A stretch of 64,000 nt of DNA from Strongylocentrotus purpuratus. Lineage: Eukaryota; Echinodermata; Echinoidea; Camarodonta; Strongylocentrotidae. The position numbers and the translations under genes are program-made. A model generated the notes under the pieces. That model was given only the letters and a program-made list of their open reading frames with translations. It made no database searches and was not told the DNA's origin. Position 1 is the stretch's first letter; every line of letters begins with the position of its first letter. This document shows, in pieces, positions 37,601-50,212 of the stretch. The DNA lies in assembly GCF_000002235.5 (NCBI RefSeq), contig NW_022145611.1, positions 22,047,298 to 22,111,297 of the forward strand. Direction: 5' to 3'.

Positions 37601-40175
37601 ACTTCATAATGAATGGTTTCACATGCAGACAGTATCATGTTGATAAACATGTTGATAAACATGATACATGTTTCTTGTAAACAAAGAAAGAACATTCACA
37701 TACACAGCTCTTTGCTGTTATGAGCATTTTGACAACAAATCTGGAAAAGTGATAAAATGTAAATGATTTAATGGATTGCTATGTCATAAAATTGTACAAA
37801 CATTCACATCTAAAGTAAAGTTATTGATTATAATTGATTCTGGATTTAATGACCTGCAGAAGACTTTAAGCAACTTCTAAACAATATCGATTTGTGGTGG
37901 AAAACATATTGATGTTCCTATTTATTCATGCACATAGATCTGTAAGGATGACTTAACATGACCCCATTAATGGCCCTTCTTTCTTTACTTTTCATTGTTT
38001 AAATTGATTGGTAGAAAAAAAAACTAGAATGTGGGTCATCTTGATGCCAGGGTCTAATGAGATTAACATTGTTATATCATTGCCTTTCTTTTGTGGTCTC
38101 ATCGACCACTACTACCAACCTAATCCCAACTCTAGGAAAGGTAGGAATCATGCATGGCCAAAGCTTTAAATCTAGATGATCTTTGGATGGATTAAAAGGA
38201 TTATCTAATCTCTCATTGCCTTGCCTGCTATCGATCTAGTTCATATGAGAAGGCTGAAATGCTCGTTATTTTATATTTACCTGTACTAAAGGAAAAAATT
38301 TAGTTTCCAAATATCTGCAAGTTGACTTTTCAAATAAAAATTAATGGGATGATCTAATTTCCATGTCAATCAAACAAAAACAAGCTAGCAGATAGTACCA
38401 CAGTTTCTACATGTTTGAAACCATTTATCTACATCATATTGGTGATATTGTCTCTTTATTGTCACAGGGGTGTTAAACTCTGCTTGAGTGTATATGAGCT
38501 AATGCCCCCTAGCTTCAAACATGCTATAGTCTCTGAACTTAGATTTTACTATTTTTGGTGCATCCCAATTTGTAGGAAACAGAATATTAAGCCATTGCCT
38601 ATAGGAACCAATTTGTTCCTGTACGGGAGTGGGAGAATCGAGTAGGAAACGGGCCATAATAAAAGAATCAGACATGGTATATGTATGTATGGAGTGAATG
38701 TTTCACCTCTGAAGGTGTCAATGCCCTCAAAGGATACCCTCCCATCACTAATACAAAGAGGATAAGAGGAGATGGCCATAAAGATGCACCGATAATAAAG
38801 ACCATCCTTGGAGAGTAGATAAAGAATTACATCTTCCTTTAGCCTTTCCTTTTAGGTTATGCCTCCAATCAAGGCTTACTATGTGGTGTTCCGCATGCCT
38901 TCATCTTTTCAGTCTTCCAACAGGACTCTGTGGATTAAAGTGCAAACTGATTCACCCTAAAATACGTCTCCTTGAAGAAGATCTTCCAAAGTTTACATAC
39001 TGTAGGAACACTATGGATTCAATCAATTGTACAACTTCATCTTGCATAGTTATCTCAGATGGAAAGTGAGCTACTTTTGAACATTTTGAAAGAATTTTTT
39101 GGAAAGGAAACAGATTTGCATGAGCTAAGAGCAAAATCATTGCATTAAGACTTTGGATGATATTTAAAAGTTATTATAAATAAAATAAATCAGCAATTTC
39201 TAGTTCAAATGATCACATACTTGTAAATACCGATTTCTGTGGCGATGCATGTAACTTTGAATCCAGCCGAGCAATATGGTTTTAAAAAAAGTTTAAAAAT
39301 TACTTCGTCATGGTTTTTAATTTGATTGTTGTTTTTAATTAAATTCATATGAGTGGGTATCTATTTCGGTTTAGGGTTTTAGTCCCTTGGGATCAGCTAA
39401 GCTTAAAGACATCTCTTTATATATAGAGAGAGAGACCCTACCTGAGTGTATAAGGATCAGGCAGACTTCTAAAATGAGCTTATAGTTTCTATAGTATTGT
39501 TTGTTTAGCTTGATACAAAGAGTCTCAAACCTGAGAATGGGATTTAGGAATGATACTCTCTACTTTCATCTTCACCCAATACAACCTGTTTGGACATGTT
39601 TCAAGCATTGATTGTTTGATACAACTAACCCAAGTTTTTTAAAGTCATTATGAAGTTAATTAAAAGCTCTTGATGGGTTGGGCTATGCCTATGCTTTGTG
39701 TATACATCAATGCTCTACCATTACAGGGGTTTTAGGGCAAATTAGTCTTCAGAATTCATCATTGTATATTACCTGCACTGTGAGAGCATGTACAATTCAG
39801 TCTATGACTGCCATTCATGTCTTTCATAAACCTTGATTGAATTTAATTGAATTGAAAAGCGAAACCCATATACCGGGTAGTTTTTTCTAAATTTGAGATG
39901 TCCCCCATAAAAAAACTTAATGTAAAGCTCTTTGAGTGGTACTAAAGGAAAAGCATTGAAGTGGATAGAGGCCTGTATTTTAATGCATTGTATACATTGA
40001 TATTGTCAAATTACTTCTTAATTACTTAATTACGTCTTTAAAATGCACTTGGTCTCCAGGTTTTACATTTTGATGACATGAAATGTGACCATCTCATTGC
40101 AAGGTATTATGATTTCTTCATAAGTATGAAATCCTCCCTCTTTATTCCTCTCTTCTCTTTACTTGTTTACTTGAT

Positions 40176-40216
<41 letters not shown>

Positions 40217-42587
40217 TGAATAGACACACAGAGAGTGATATTACAAGAAGATTTGTTGATTTTAAAGCGGTTACATTGATCTATTACGGTGTTTGTTTGG
40301 GGATTCAAACAAGCACTCGTTAAAGCACGAAATAATCTGGGGTTTGAAAGGCGTCTGCGTCTGACTCCATCAACCGTGACAGCGAGAGTCTTTATGCACC
40401 CAAACACTGGGAGAGCTCCCCCACACCACCAAAAATCAATTCCAGGGTTTTGACAGCTCAAGTTGTCTTTTATTATGATTGTGTGTTGATTTCTAACGGG
40501 TGTTGTTGAAATGTGGGAGGTGATAGTAGATCAAGAGGATCGATCCCTGTCAAGCTCTTCTCTCTACCCTTCTTCTTCCTAATCAAAGAAAGAATTGGAC
40601 ATGTCTTATAGAAGAAATAATGACTACTGATGAAGCTTTCAACGAATCGTGATATATCAATGCATACACTTTAATTGGAGATTGCTAGCCCTATATTTAC
40701 AAATAAGAACTACCTCCCAAAAAGTGAGTGATTAATTGAACAATGGACGTGGTTGAATAGTATTAGTAACCTTTCGATTACTGGAATAATCTCTCATGTC
40801 TGAGGGTAGAAAAACAAAATTGTTTTAAAACTTTAACACATGTGCTTTAGGTGTATGAATGACAGGAGAAAAGGTGTTATTCAAAAGAGTAATATTCTGG
40901 AATATTTGATATAGAATATCAAGAAGAAATGAATATGGATGTATTATATTGTATACCATATTTGCAGAGGGTGAAGAACTTTCGTTCCAATTATAGAGGT
41001 AAAACACTGACAGATCAAATAGCCTCCAATCTGTCTCTGTAATAAGAGCATGGGGCTTATCCCTTCTCTGTTGACGAAGATCTTCAGTGAAAACAAGGTA
41101 ATCTTTTGGCCTTATTCTGAGAGAAACACCCCTCACGAGCACACCTAAAGAGGGCAATAAGGGGGCAGGGGTGGAGGGGTAGATGTGTGGGGTGGTAAAG
41201 AAAGAAATTTTGTTGACTATACCCTCCTCCATCGAGAGCTAGATGCAGGATAAGAAAGGGATAATATGTTTGTTATCTACAAACATGATGACTCTCTTTC
41301 TCTCACTTTCATTCAATCTGAACAGAAACATTCCATTGGAACCCACTGGATGTATTTGCTTTGACTTGTTTCACAAAGGAAGCGGAAAAGTGATATAGGT
41401 GTGCAGGATAACTTTCATGAATTTTCAAGTGTTAAAGCCATTTTGAACTTTTTTTCAAAGGGTTTTCATCACAGATTAATGGATTTGGGGAACTTGATCA
41501 ATGAAAGGAGCTTGAATTTTGTTTGAACAAGAAGGTGAAATGGTTATCTGAATTTTGACGATCAGGATTGGAATTTTACAGCAAGAACCAAATTTGGGCA
41601 AAAAATGCATTTTCTGAATTTTACTGATAGTATACACTGTGCCCTGTCAATCTCTTCATGAATGCCTAAAAACTAAAGTTCATATAATTTCATCATGGCT
41701 TTCGATGGTTTCTAAATCTATACCATGTTTTGTAGTGCAGTGACGTGATGCCCCTATAACCAAACTCCAACTTTTTATTTCTGTTTTGTTATATCCATGA
41801 AATAAAGACATTTTATACTTAAAACTTCTCCACCATTATGCAAGCAAGTATACACCTGTACTTTTCTCCTCGCAAACATTTTGAGAAGAAACGAGTAGGA
41901 GGGTGGAAGTATGCATCTTCCCAAGGCTTTGTTGATGGTGGAAAAGGAGATGAAATTAATTGAGTAACTTGATAGCTTGGCTGTACTCCGCACAGACCTT
42001 AGTTGGCCCTTACGGATGTATACCCTCCTCCAGTCATCCACAAAATCCAATATACGGCCTGGCCCTATGACATCATCACTCATACAATTCTTTACCCTTC
42101 AACAAATGTCTTAATGGATGCTAGACTCTAAATATGCATAGCATTAAGGGCATTTCATTGATTTTACGGTGCACCTCGTCCTCATTTTTTCTGTAATCTT
42201 CATGATGAACTGTATTTCACATCATTTTATTGTATTATTTGCTAACTTGGTATTATTTGCTAACGTGGTAGTTTGGATTGCTTAATTCACACCCAAATGA
42301 TATTTTCAAAAAATGATTTTGGTGTTAGGTTGTACTTTAAAAACAGAGTGTATTTTAGGGAAATGTGGCTGATAATCTAGATTTATTACCTTTAATACCA
42401 GAAATCCAAATAACTTATGAAATCATTAAAAAAAAAAACCCTCAGATATCAGGGGGGAGGGAGGGCTTAAACTTCTTAAACTTTATCAGATATAGAGAAC
42501 TACAATAGTTTGGCCATGGTCTCTGCTTTGAAATTCATGGATATTTAAAAGGCTATTACCGGTAACTTGTTTATTTCAGATATATAA
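28670..42587. other. Intron stretch with few marked features
   Basis: Almost entirely AT-rich unique-looking DNA. It contains a (GAT)n run at 31356-31376, a triplicated GTTGATAAACAT motif near 37637-37670, a GA tract at 40178-40208 followed by 9 G, and an 18-bp tandem pair TATTATTTGCTAAC..GG at 42233-42268. A CpG-containing block around 36120-36440 holds a 93-codon ORF with no family match. No coding exon supported. Confidence 0.55.
40178..40216. repeat. (GA)n followed by G run
   Basis: AGAGAGAG run ending in GGGGGGGGG. It is part of two overlapping spurious ORFs on opposite strands. Confidence 0.9.
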
Positions 42588-42852
42588 TTAATAATGATAA
42601 TTATAAAGCGCTCATGTCCATCTTCTGGCACACCACAACTAATACCCTGGCTTTAGCATGGCTGCCATTATGGCACTCTCACATTTCAAGGAATTAATTC
42701 CTGCCAGGTAACCACTTACCTCACCTGGGTCGAGTGTGGCAAATGTAGATGTATGGCTTGCCAAAGGACATTAGTGCTGTGACAGGGATTTGAACCATGT
42801 ACCCTGTGGTTCATTGTCCAGCAACCTATCCACTAGACCACTACACCTCTAT
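42588..42852 (-). mobile_element. tRNA-derived SINE (minus strand)
   Basis: Read on the minus strand, the head is tRNA-like. A box-A-like TGGTCTAGTGG lies at 42830-42840 and a box-B-like GGTTCAAATCC at 42786-42796, spaced as in tRNA genes. Both are close to the RNA polymerase III internal promoter consensus (TRGCNNAGYNGG, GGTTCGANTCC). A body of about 180 bp follows. It ends at the AT-rich (TAA)-type tail TTATCATTATTAATTA, next to the AGCGCTTTATAA motif seen in tail fragments elsewhere in the window. The tRNA-like part would not fold as a normal tRNA, so I call a SINE and not a tRNA gene. Clear target duplications were not found. Confidence 0.78.
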
Positions 42853-43962
42853 GTGTACTCTACATGTATTTTATTGTGCACATCGGTCTATGTTTAATTC
42901 AAATACCATCCGTACAATGGCTTTCTGATGATGATGCTAATGCTGATGACTCAGAACCCTTTAATATCATCAGTGTTTACCTTATATCTGTTGATGATAA
43001 ACAAATCCACCATCATCAAATTTATCATATTTTGATAAATAAATTATGCATATCAAATCCTTGTTTGTTTGTAGAAATGCAAAATGCATGAATAACGCCC
43101 CACTCCACACGAAAGAATAAGAAGAAAATACGGAGGTGCAAAAAATTAGGGGTAAGCCGCGCCAGGTGTCGAATTACCTGAATTAGCATTCATGAGTCGT
43201 TGGGCAGGGCTTGGATGTGACTCGGACCGGTGTTGAGCCGAGCCGGCCAGCCGTGAAGGCACGGTGGGATACCTTCCGTACCCCCTGTGGGCTATTTGTA
43301 TTAGTCAGATGGTGGTATAGGAGTAGGGTGAAGTGTTGTGGCTAAAGGGTTAATAGCTGATTGGATGTCTCTTCTTGCTTGCTCCATATCTTGTTTGATC
43401 CACAGGGTCTGCAGGTGAACCTGTGGTGACCTACAGGTATACATACCGACCACTTTACCCCCTTGTTGGTCCTGATGCCGGTCTCATCTACCCGTCATTC
43501 AGGATGCCATTCCGAGGAGCCAATCTACTAGCTTTCTCTATATGCATTAACCCAAAGAATCAGCTCCTTGATTAACCCTTTATAATCATTTATTTATAGG
43601 GGTGTTAATTTTCATTCAAAGATTTTCATCAAGGAGATGAGTTTGGAGCTAGAATCTTTATTTACCAGACACAGACCAGACATAAGATAGAATTGACTTT
43701 TCCTAAATTGGTCACCCGATATTATAATTAAAGTTTTATTTGATGTTCCTGTGAGGGTCTCGTGGAAGGAACGAGAGTTCAAGAGCAGGATTTATGTATT
43801 GTAAACCATACAAGTCAGGTTTATAACATGAATAATGCATGAAAATTGATCATGTATATTTCCTAGTTGCCCTCCTACCCTCTCTCCCCTTTCCATAAGA
43901 AAGAAATCAGAGCTTTCTTTATTTCAGAAACGTGTATATTCCTGCATGTGTGGTAATTTCAG

Positions 43963-44168
43963 ACCGGTGCAGAACCTCTTGTGGTCCACATCGACGTGAC
44001 CGATCATGTTGCTTGCGGTGGTGGCGGTGGTGTCGCGACACAACCTGTGCGGAAATTGATTTCTCTGCGGCAGGAGGGAGATCGTCTTTCCTCTCTGTGC
44101 CCTCCCCGAAATTTGAAGAACATACAGAGGTCTTCAGTTACTACAATGCGAATGAGATTTGGGTCTTG
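43963..44168 (+). other. Candidate cryptic or alternative exon (uncertain)
   Basis: A segment preceded by TAATTTCAG (acceptor at 43961-43962) and ended by CTTG|GTAGGC. It stays open in the frame starting ACC GGT GCA and reads TGAEPLVVHIDVTDHVACGG and onward for 68 codons. It is CpG- and GC-rich, unlike its flanks. Against it: the length (206 bp, remainder 2) would shift the frame between exons A and B, the pyrimidine tract is weak, and no homology is recognised. It could be an alternative exon, a regulatory element or chance. Confidence 0.18.
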
Positions 44169-47100
44169 GTAGGCATGTATGCCCTTGATTAATTGAATAA
44201 AGCTAAACCAAACACTCCGATTCTCAAGCAAATATTGCTTGGCATCAACACGTACTACCTTGTCAAAAACATATATTAGATTAAAATCACAATCGGTTTT
44301 ATTGTTGCAGATTATGCTAAAAACCTTATGTGGACAACGTGAAGAAAATAACCGTAAAAATACTCAGATTCTTTCATCAGTTTGAAGATTTTCACTTGAA
44401 TGTAATAAGCTGAGACCTCCTTTTGTGAAGAGGGGATTTATTTAACATCTTAGGATTTCACTGTCTAGAAAAAGAAAAAGAAGGAAAGATAGCAGAAGAG
44501 AAATGGAGACTGATAGAAGGATAAGAAGAGACTAACCAGAAACATTTTAGTATTAGAATTCACAACCAGTCATCATTCAGCTTCACAAGACTTAACCACA
44601 CCATTGTTTTCTACTTCATGAATATTTCATCGACACGACTCCACCAGAACCAGGCTGTCTCATAATTGCGTCGAAGCAGTGCTCCAGTCGAGTTCCAAAA
44701 TCAATATCTGAAATTCAAGACTTGGTTCCTGAAGGATTAATACAAAAATTATTGCAGGAAAAAACGTGAAAGATAACCCAACACCAAATTAGTGAGAGGC
44801 ATGGTGAACAAGCGCTACATTGTCAGAGAGGGACTTGATCATGGTGAAATCAATGACCTTTTGACCTCACCCATCTTATCTTACTGGGTTATACCCTTTA
44901 CTAAGGAATGATAACTAATCAATGAGGGATAATCAATAAACTATCAAATTACATGAAACATCATTCTTATGAGTTTTCAGACATTTTTTTCTTCCTCTTG
45001 CTTATTGAGATTGGATTTGTTATTCATATTATTACTTTCAGGTTAACTATCCTAAAAGATTTTGCATATTAATTCTTGATTTAGTCAGCTAATTTGAGGC
45101 TCTTAGCATCAACTGAAATGTTTTCTTTTTAAAACCTAAACCGTCAGTGCCTTCTGAATTCTATACAACTCAGGATGAGTTGTTCTGTGATATTCAAATC
45201 ACAGAAATTTGCGATACCAGTTCTTTATGGTTGACTAAAAGTACATGTTTCTGTCAGGCCAGCTTTGCATTTTTTAGAAATAACAGGGAGATAAAATACA
45301 TCAGAGAAGATTTTAAAAATCTGTCCTTTTTTTATCTTTCTTTCGATTTGTGACTCATTTTTGTGCGGTCAGTTTTCTCTTGACCACTCTGGTTTTCATT
45401 GTAGAATTTTATGGTATTTGGTCAGAGTGGGTATATGTGATGATACAGAGATTGCACTGAGCTCTCAAATGTGGGGTCAAATTATAGAAAGGGCAGAATG
45501 ATCCTAAACGACAGTTTGATGGGGATTCTCTTTACCTTCTGCACATTATTTCAAGTTCAATAACCCGCCTCCTCTGCAATTATCTAGAAACAAGATTTTT
45601 TTGTGGTTTGGGTATGGGAAGAACAAGCCATTTGGCATGTTTTAAGAGGAGGGGGCGTAGTGGAGAATCTTAGTGGCATATTGCAGGAAGTACTTGCGGT
45701 AGTGGACACGTTTGTCCAGCGATGATGGTGATGCTAATGAGTGCATCTAAGCAGAAGGTAGCGCCGGGCAGGGAGGGGGAATTAATGAATTGGTAGGAGG
45801 ATGAGATCATACCAAGCCAAGCTTGCCATCAACAATTTCATCCTGCCTAGCTTCAGAATCAATTCCAAGGTGGTTCTGTTTGGACTTCAGATATATGCAA
45901 ATGAATTCAAGACATATGGTCACTAGTTACTGCCCCTTGTTTAACTTCACAAGAATACAGGCAAGATCATGAAACCCTCTCCTGCATACATACCATAATT
46001 ATGATGCATTTGACATAAGCCTTGAGAAACAATGTGCCTTGTGCAAAAACCGAACTGCTTTTGGATGAAAATCATCATCAAACCAATTTTTTAAAAGAAT
46101 ATCGAGGAAGTTTTGAATGAGGTACTGAGTTTCCAGAATAATTTGAAACCAACTTAGATTTGATGGAAATCAATCATGGTGGAAACGTGTGTCACTTGAT
46201 TGGCAGATCCTCAAGTCGATGAGGGGGGTCAAACTATCAATAGCTAGAGGGTCTTCAGAAGCAACCTTGCTGATGACCTGGGACTATACGGAGTAAACTT
46301 GACCAGGGGCAAGTTAGACCTCTTCTTTGTTGTTTTTGCAAGTAGAAATTTCATGATTCTTGGGTGACCTAAGGTAAGCAGTTTACGATTTCAAGACGAC
46401 ACGTGTGTGCACTTTGCCAACAGCCTATAGCATCTCAAGGATGGGTTCCACCAGGTCGACTGGTATCTTGGTAGCTGATAGCGAGGGCATGTCTGTCACG
46501 CTTTCAAAAATTCAATTTTGAGTCACGCTTTGTGTTCTTATTATATATTTTACTATTTTTCCTGTATTAATCATTTTATGTTACAGGCATTTGTCTCATT
46601 CTTGGTATTTAGTCCATGGTCAATATTTGAATTTGTCAGAGAGAAAAGAAATAACTAGGAATGTAGGTGAGGGACAATGAAATGACATTCAAAGGTTTAC
46701 CGATCTAGAAGACATCATTGATAGACACACGCCACATGCCCAGCCTATTTTGACTCTTTAATCAGTTATCAAATATTAGTTTGTCGGCCCCATTCTCACT
46801 TTTTTCTTCTAATATGACTGGTGAATTCTTCCATTCTGATCTATACGGCACCTAGACGAGTACCCATTTCCCATGCGTCCCCTTCCATTAAAACCAAATA
46901 CGCTTACATCGCGCGTTTGCTATTTATGACTGCACTCTCTGTTTGATCTGTTATCCATCATTCCCGAAAAGAAAACAAAGGAGTAGAGTTCTTCCAGTAT
47001 TAGGGACTGAAATTTGGCTTGGATGTCCCATTTCTGTACGTTGCTTGGCAATCCAGAGGGTATGGGAGAATGGAGCAAACACATTTTAGTGAGTAATTTC

Positions 47101-47541
47101 AATTTCATTTTCATCACATGTGCTGCACTTCTCAGGCCGGGAGAAACGGGGTCATAGTTTAGAGAGGAAAAAAGAGTTTTTGCTCCAAAGTTCATTACCT
47201 TTGGAGGGTAGGCAATTCATCATCGTCAAGATCCCATTGCTGATTGTCTCAAGGAAGTGAGAATTGTGAAGCCAAGATTAAAGAAAGTAGCGCGTTCTTG
47301 TTGCCTGGTTAGTTGGGACCCAGGAGAATTAGTTCTAGCTTTGTGCAGACTTCTAGCCCTGCACGAAGAGTACAGTGTACTTCTTGGATCTCACACTCTG
47401 TTCATGTGTCCGTCTGTAATCTGTATTATCTATTGTCTCTGAACCTGTGTATGTCATAACAGAATTTAGAATACCGGTAACTAAACCATTTCCAATATTT
47501 TGTACTAGTAATTCTGAGTGTATCACAACAGAAAAATGGTA

Positions 47542-47582
<41 letters not shown>

Positions 47583-47591
47583 TCTCTCTCT
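47542..47591. repeat. (CT)n microsatellite
   Basis: Near-perfect CT repeat with a single TAT interruption. Confidence 0.95.
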
Positions 47592-49955
47592 AGGTTTGTT
47601 TTTGTTTTTAAGTCTTCATGACATTAAAAGAGATCATGTAGACAATGATGTAGGGAACTGTTTTGCTGACTTGAGATAATAAAGTCATATCATATAACTC
47701 TGAAATGATGAGGAATAACAAAAGACATGGTATGATTGATCATGAATGAATGAATGTTAGACAAAACATGTTTTGATTCTTTGTTATGATCAAAGATCAT
47801 GTTTGGTGAAACATGAAGGAGACACAAGCTTGGCTAGCTTTTGTGTGATAATTTATTCATCCATCCTTTGCCAATAAATATTGACCATCAAGCTTGATGT
47901 AAAAGATAGTAAGAGGTGTCATATTAATTAGATAGAGATGTGACGAGGCTGATGAATTAGACAAGCTTCAATTAGTTCCTACCCTGACACCTGTGACTTC
48001 TCGTTCTACAGACAAGACGTTGCTAGGTTAGCTGAGAGTTAGTTGTTATCTGTTGCTAGGTTATGAGGATAGAGGATAATCCTCTTTTAAAAGATACAAA
48101 CTGATTCTTTTGTATTATCAGATTTTCTGAAAACAGAACCTGTCCATCAGAAATAATTTGGTGTACTCACATCAGTATGTTTCTTTCCTGTGCTACAACG
48201 GTACGTGTTATAGTGAAGTGTTATAGTGTGAGAAATGCATTAATCATTATGGACAAATGTCAAAGGATCAGACTTTAAACAAGATGCCCCAAACAAGATT
48301 CCCCATATTATGACCTTTCAGAAAGTGATCCACTATTATTATACATTAATAATTGCTCTTCTACCAAATCTTTGTTGGTAATTTAGGCTCAATATTAATG
48401 ATCTATGCATACTGCTGTGGAATATTGATCCATATTGAAACTGATAAAGTTTTGACTTCATGAAATATAATGCCTTCGTCTAGATGTCATCAGTGATGTC
48501 TAAATATCTGTAGCCTGATTGTGCTACTGTGTACTTGTTTGTCAAATGGCATGAAATCATTGAGCTGATAGTGCATGCCCATTCAACAGAAATTTGTTTC
48601 AATTTCAGTTCTTGTTTGGAGTCTCCCAAATGCACAATGGCGTAAAATTCACGAGATTTGAAAGCAAAGATGAAAGGTGCGTACAGTACAGAGATACCGC
48701 CTGGGGGCCCAAAACAGTTTTCATCTTTATCGCTTGTGTTTGATATTTGTTTGTAATTATTGTTTTGGATTGAAAAGGAGTTGGGCCTTGACCGAATTTG
48801 AATAGAGTATCTGTGGAGTTCACTGGCTTTTATTGATACATGTATCTTCTCTGTGTTTAGGTTTCTAAATTTTGTGTCATGTTTTGAACTACTTTGACAG
48901 TAGTCTACTTTCTGAAGTAACACCATGCCATACAAAGTTCACCAAAATAGAGACAGAGATATTAAAGCCATACATTAGAGACCTGCACAACACTAGTTCA
49001 GATCATAATGCTTTATTTTGCACAGAATATCTACTCAGTCTTACCAGCTGATGGTTTTCTTTCATGTTTGAAGCCCTCTCATATTTGCCAAGGGTGTAGG
49101 CCTACACCCCTTTCTTTCATAATATGTAACATAGAAGAGGCCTCAGTAAAACAAAGATTGCTATATGAATTCAAGAGTTTTTCATTTAAGTGTAAATTCA
49201 GTTGCACCACCAATATATAACTTTATTTTTGGCACTTTGACAGACGATAAATTTAAGGTCCTATAATCCCAGGGATTCAACAAATGAAAGGAGGGTGTAT
49301 GATGGGCTGAATGTTCCCACACTATCCAGGCTAATTTAACAATATTCCTCTTGATTAGCCCAGTTCACACAAGGTCAAAGGTCACCTGAACAATGCAATG
49401 AAAGAAAGAAAAAGAAAAGGGGAAGAAATTAAGTCGCAACTTTGATGTTTTGAGCTAGTAGGTCGTCAATCATGACCGGTTCGCTCCATCAGACAAAGTA
49501 ACCCGCCCTCCTCTATCTCTCTCTAAGAGAAGCCGCCGCCATGGAGTGAATTTGTTTCTGTTTTGCCGAGGCCCAACTGTCACAATGCATTTACACTTGT
49601 TTGCCTGAGCTTCAAACAAACAGAAGACAAATCATATACATGTATACGCCCATTATACTGGTGTATCTGGTACAGCAATTTAAGAGAAAATTTGATTGAA
49701 GATTTTGAGGGAGGAGTAAGAGGATTACAATTCAAGATGACCATCGGATGAAAGTTAACCCATTTTTCTTGATAAAAAAAACAACACAAAATGATTATTT
49801 TTGCCATGTTCTGAAATCACCATTTGGTTTATATTTCTGTATTCAAATTTGTATGAATGTTTGTACATTTTAATGAATTGATAATTAAAAGAAAATTGTT
49901 GCATTTATATTTTTGAAAGTTTAATAAAATCTTGTTTTTTCCTGTTCATTATCAG

Positions 49956-50212
49956 GGTAACTTTGGAGGAGGTGTTGTCGGCAATAATGCAGGTCCCATG
50001 GGGAGGACAACCGTCCCACAGAGTCTCACCTATATACCACCTCAAGATAGACATCAGGTACCTGCTGCCATAGCAACAACATCCTCTGGAATAGGCCCAG
50101 TGACAGGTACTAGCACAGCAGCAGCCATGGCAATGCGTCAGTCTACTGCTCCTACCAATACTATCACAGCACCAGTGACGGGTTCTTCAGCGGCAGCATC
50201 TTTCTTTGCAAG
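49956..50212 (+). CDS. KIF26: KIF26-like kinesin, internal exon B (segment just before the motor)
   Basis: Second exon of the same gene. The exon is 257 bp. It enters in phase 0 after a strong pyrimidine tract and AG at 49954-49955, matching the phase-0 end of exon A. It leaves after two bases of an Arg codon (AG|GTATGG, donor at 50213). It encodes 85 full codons: a Gly/Asn-rich start (residues 1-16), a proline-containing middle (IPPQDRHQVP, 27-36), then a Ser/Thr/Ala-rich linker. Its last residues, TGSSAAASFFAR with the final Arg split, match TGTSVAASFFAR of vertebrate KIF26B as I remember it. In that protein this lies shortly before the lysine-rich stretch that leads into the motor domain. 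The rest is low-complexity and would not identify the gene alone; the call rests on the C-terminal dozen residues, the phase fit and the collinear order with exon A. The next exon (expected AAQKLNL-like, starting with one base to complete Arg) was not found before the window ends. Confidence 0.77.

Larger units (their letters stand above)
28342..49955 (+). other. 21.6-kb intron between exons A and B
   Basis: Bounded by GTAAGT at 28342 and TTATCAG at 49955, both consensus-like, and flanked by phase-0 codons. It contains an inverted-repeat element copy beginning about 100 bp past the donor, a minus-strand SINE and a GC-rich cluster at 43.1-44.2 kb. No constitutive exon compatible with phase 0 in and phase 0 out was seen inside it. 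Confidence 0.75.
42853..49955. other. Intron stretch with GC-rich cluster
   Basis: The first 1.3 kb carries CpG-rich blocks (43150-43310, 43400-43530, 43963-44168) that stand out from the AT-rich surroundings. A CT tract lies at 47542-47591. A 151-codon minus-strand ORF at 48480-48935 is the longest open frame without low complexity but matches nothing I know. The rest shows nothing. Confidence 0.5.

Noticed and set aside
42786..42840. tRNA gene on the minus strand
   Set aside because: Promoter boxes are present but arms do not pair as a cloverleaf and a SINE body and AT-rich tail follow; called a SINE.
43410..43430. GCAGGTGAACCTGTGG resembling the 3' end of 18S rRNA
   Set aside because: Similarity is limited to about a dozen bases and the flanks are unrelated to rRNA.
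43406..43436. Possible 31-bp microexon (CACAG|GG...CTACAG|GTATAC)
   Set aside because: In the phase set by exon A it hits a stop at once, and 31 bp would break the A-B frame.
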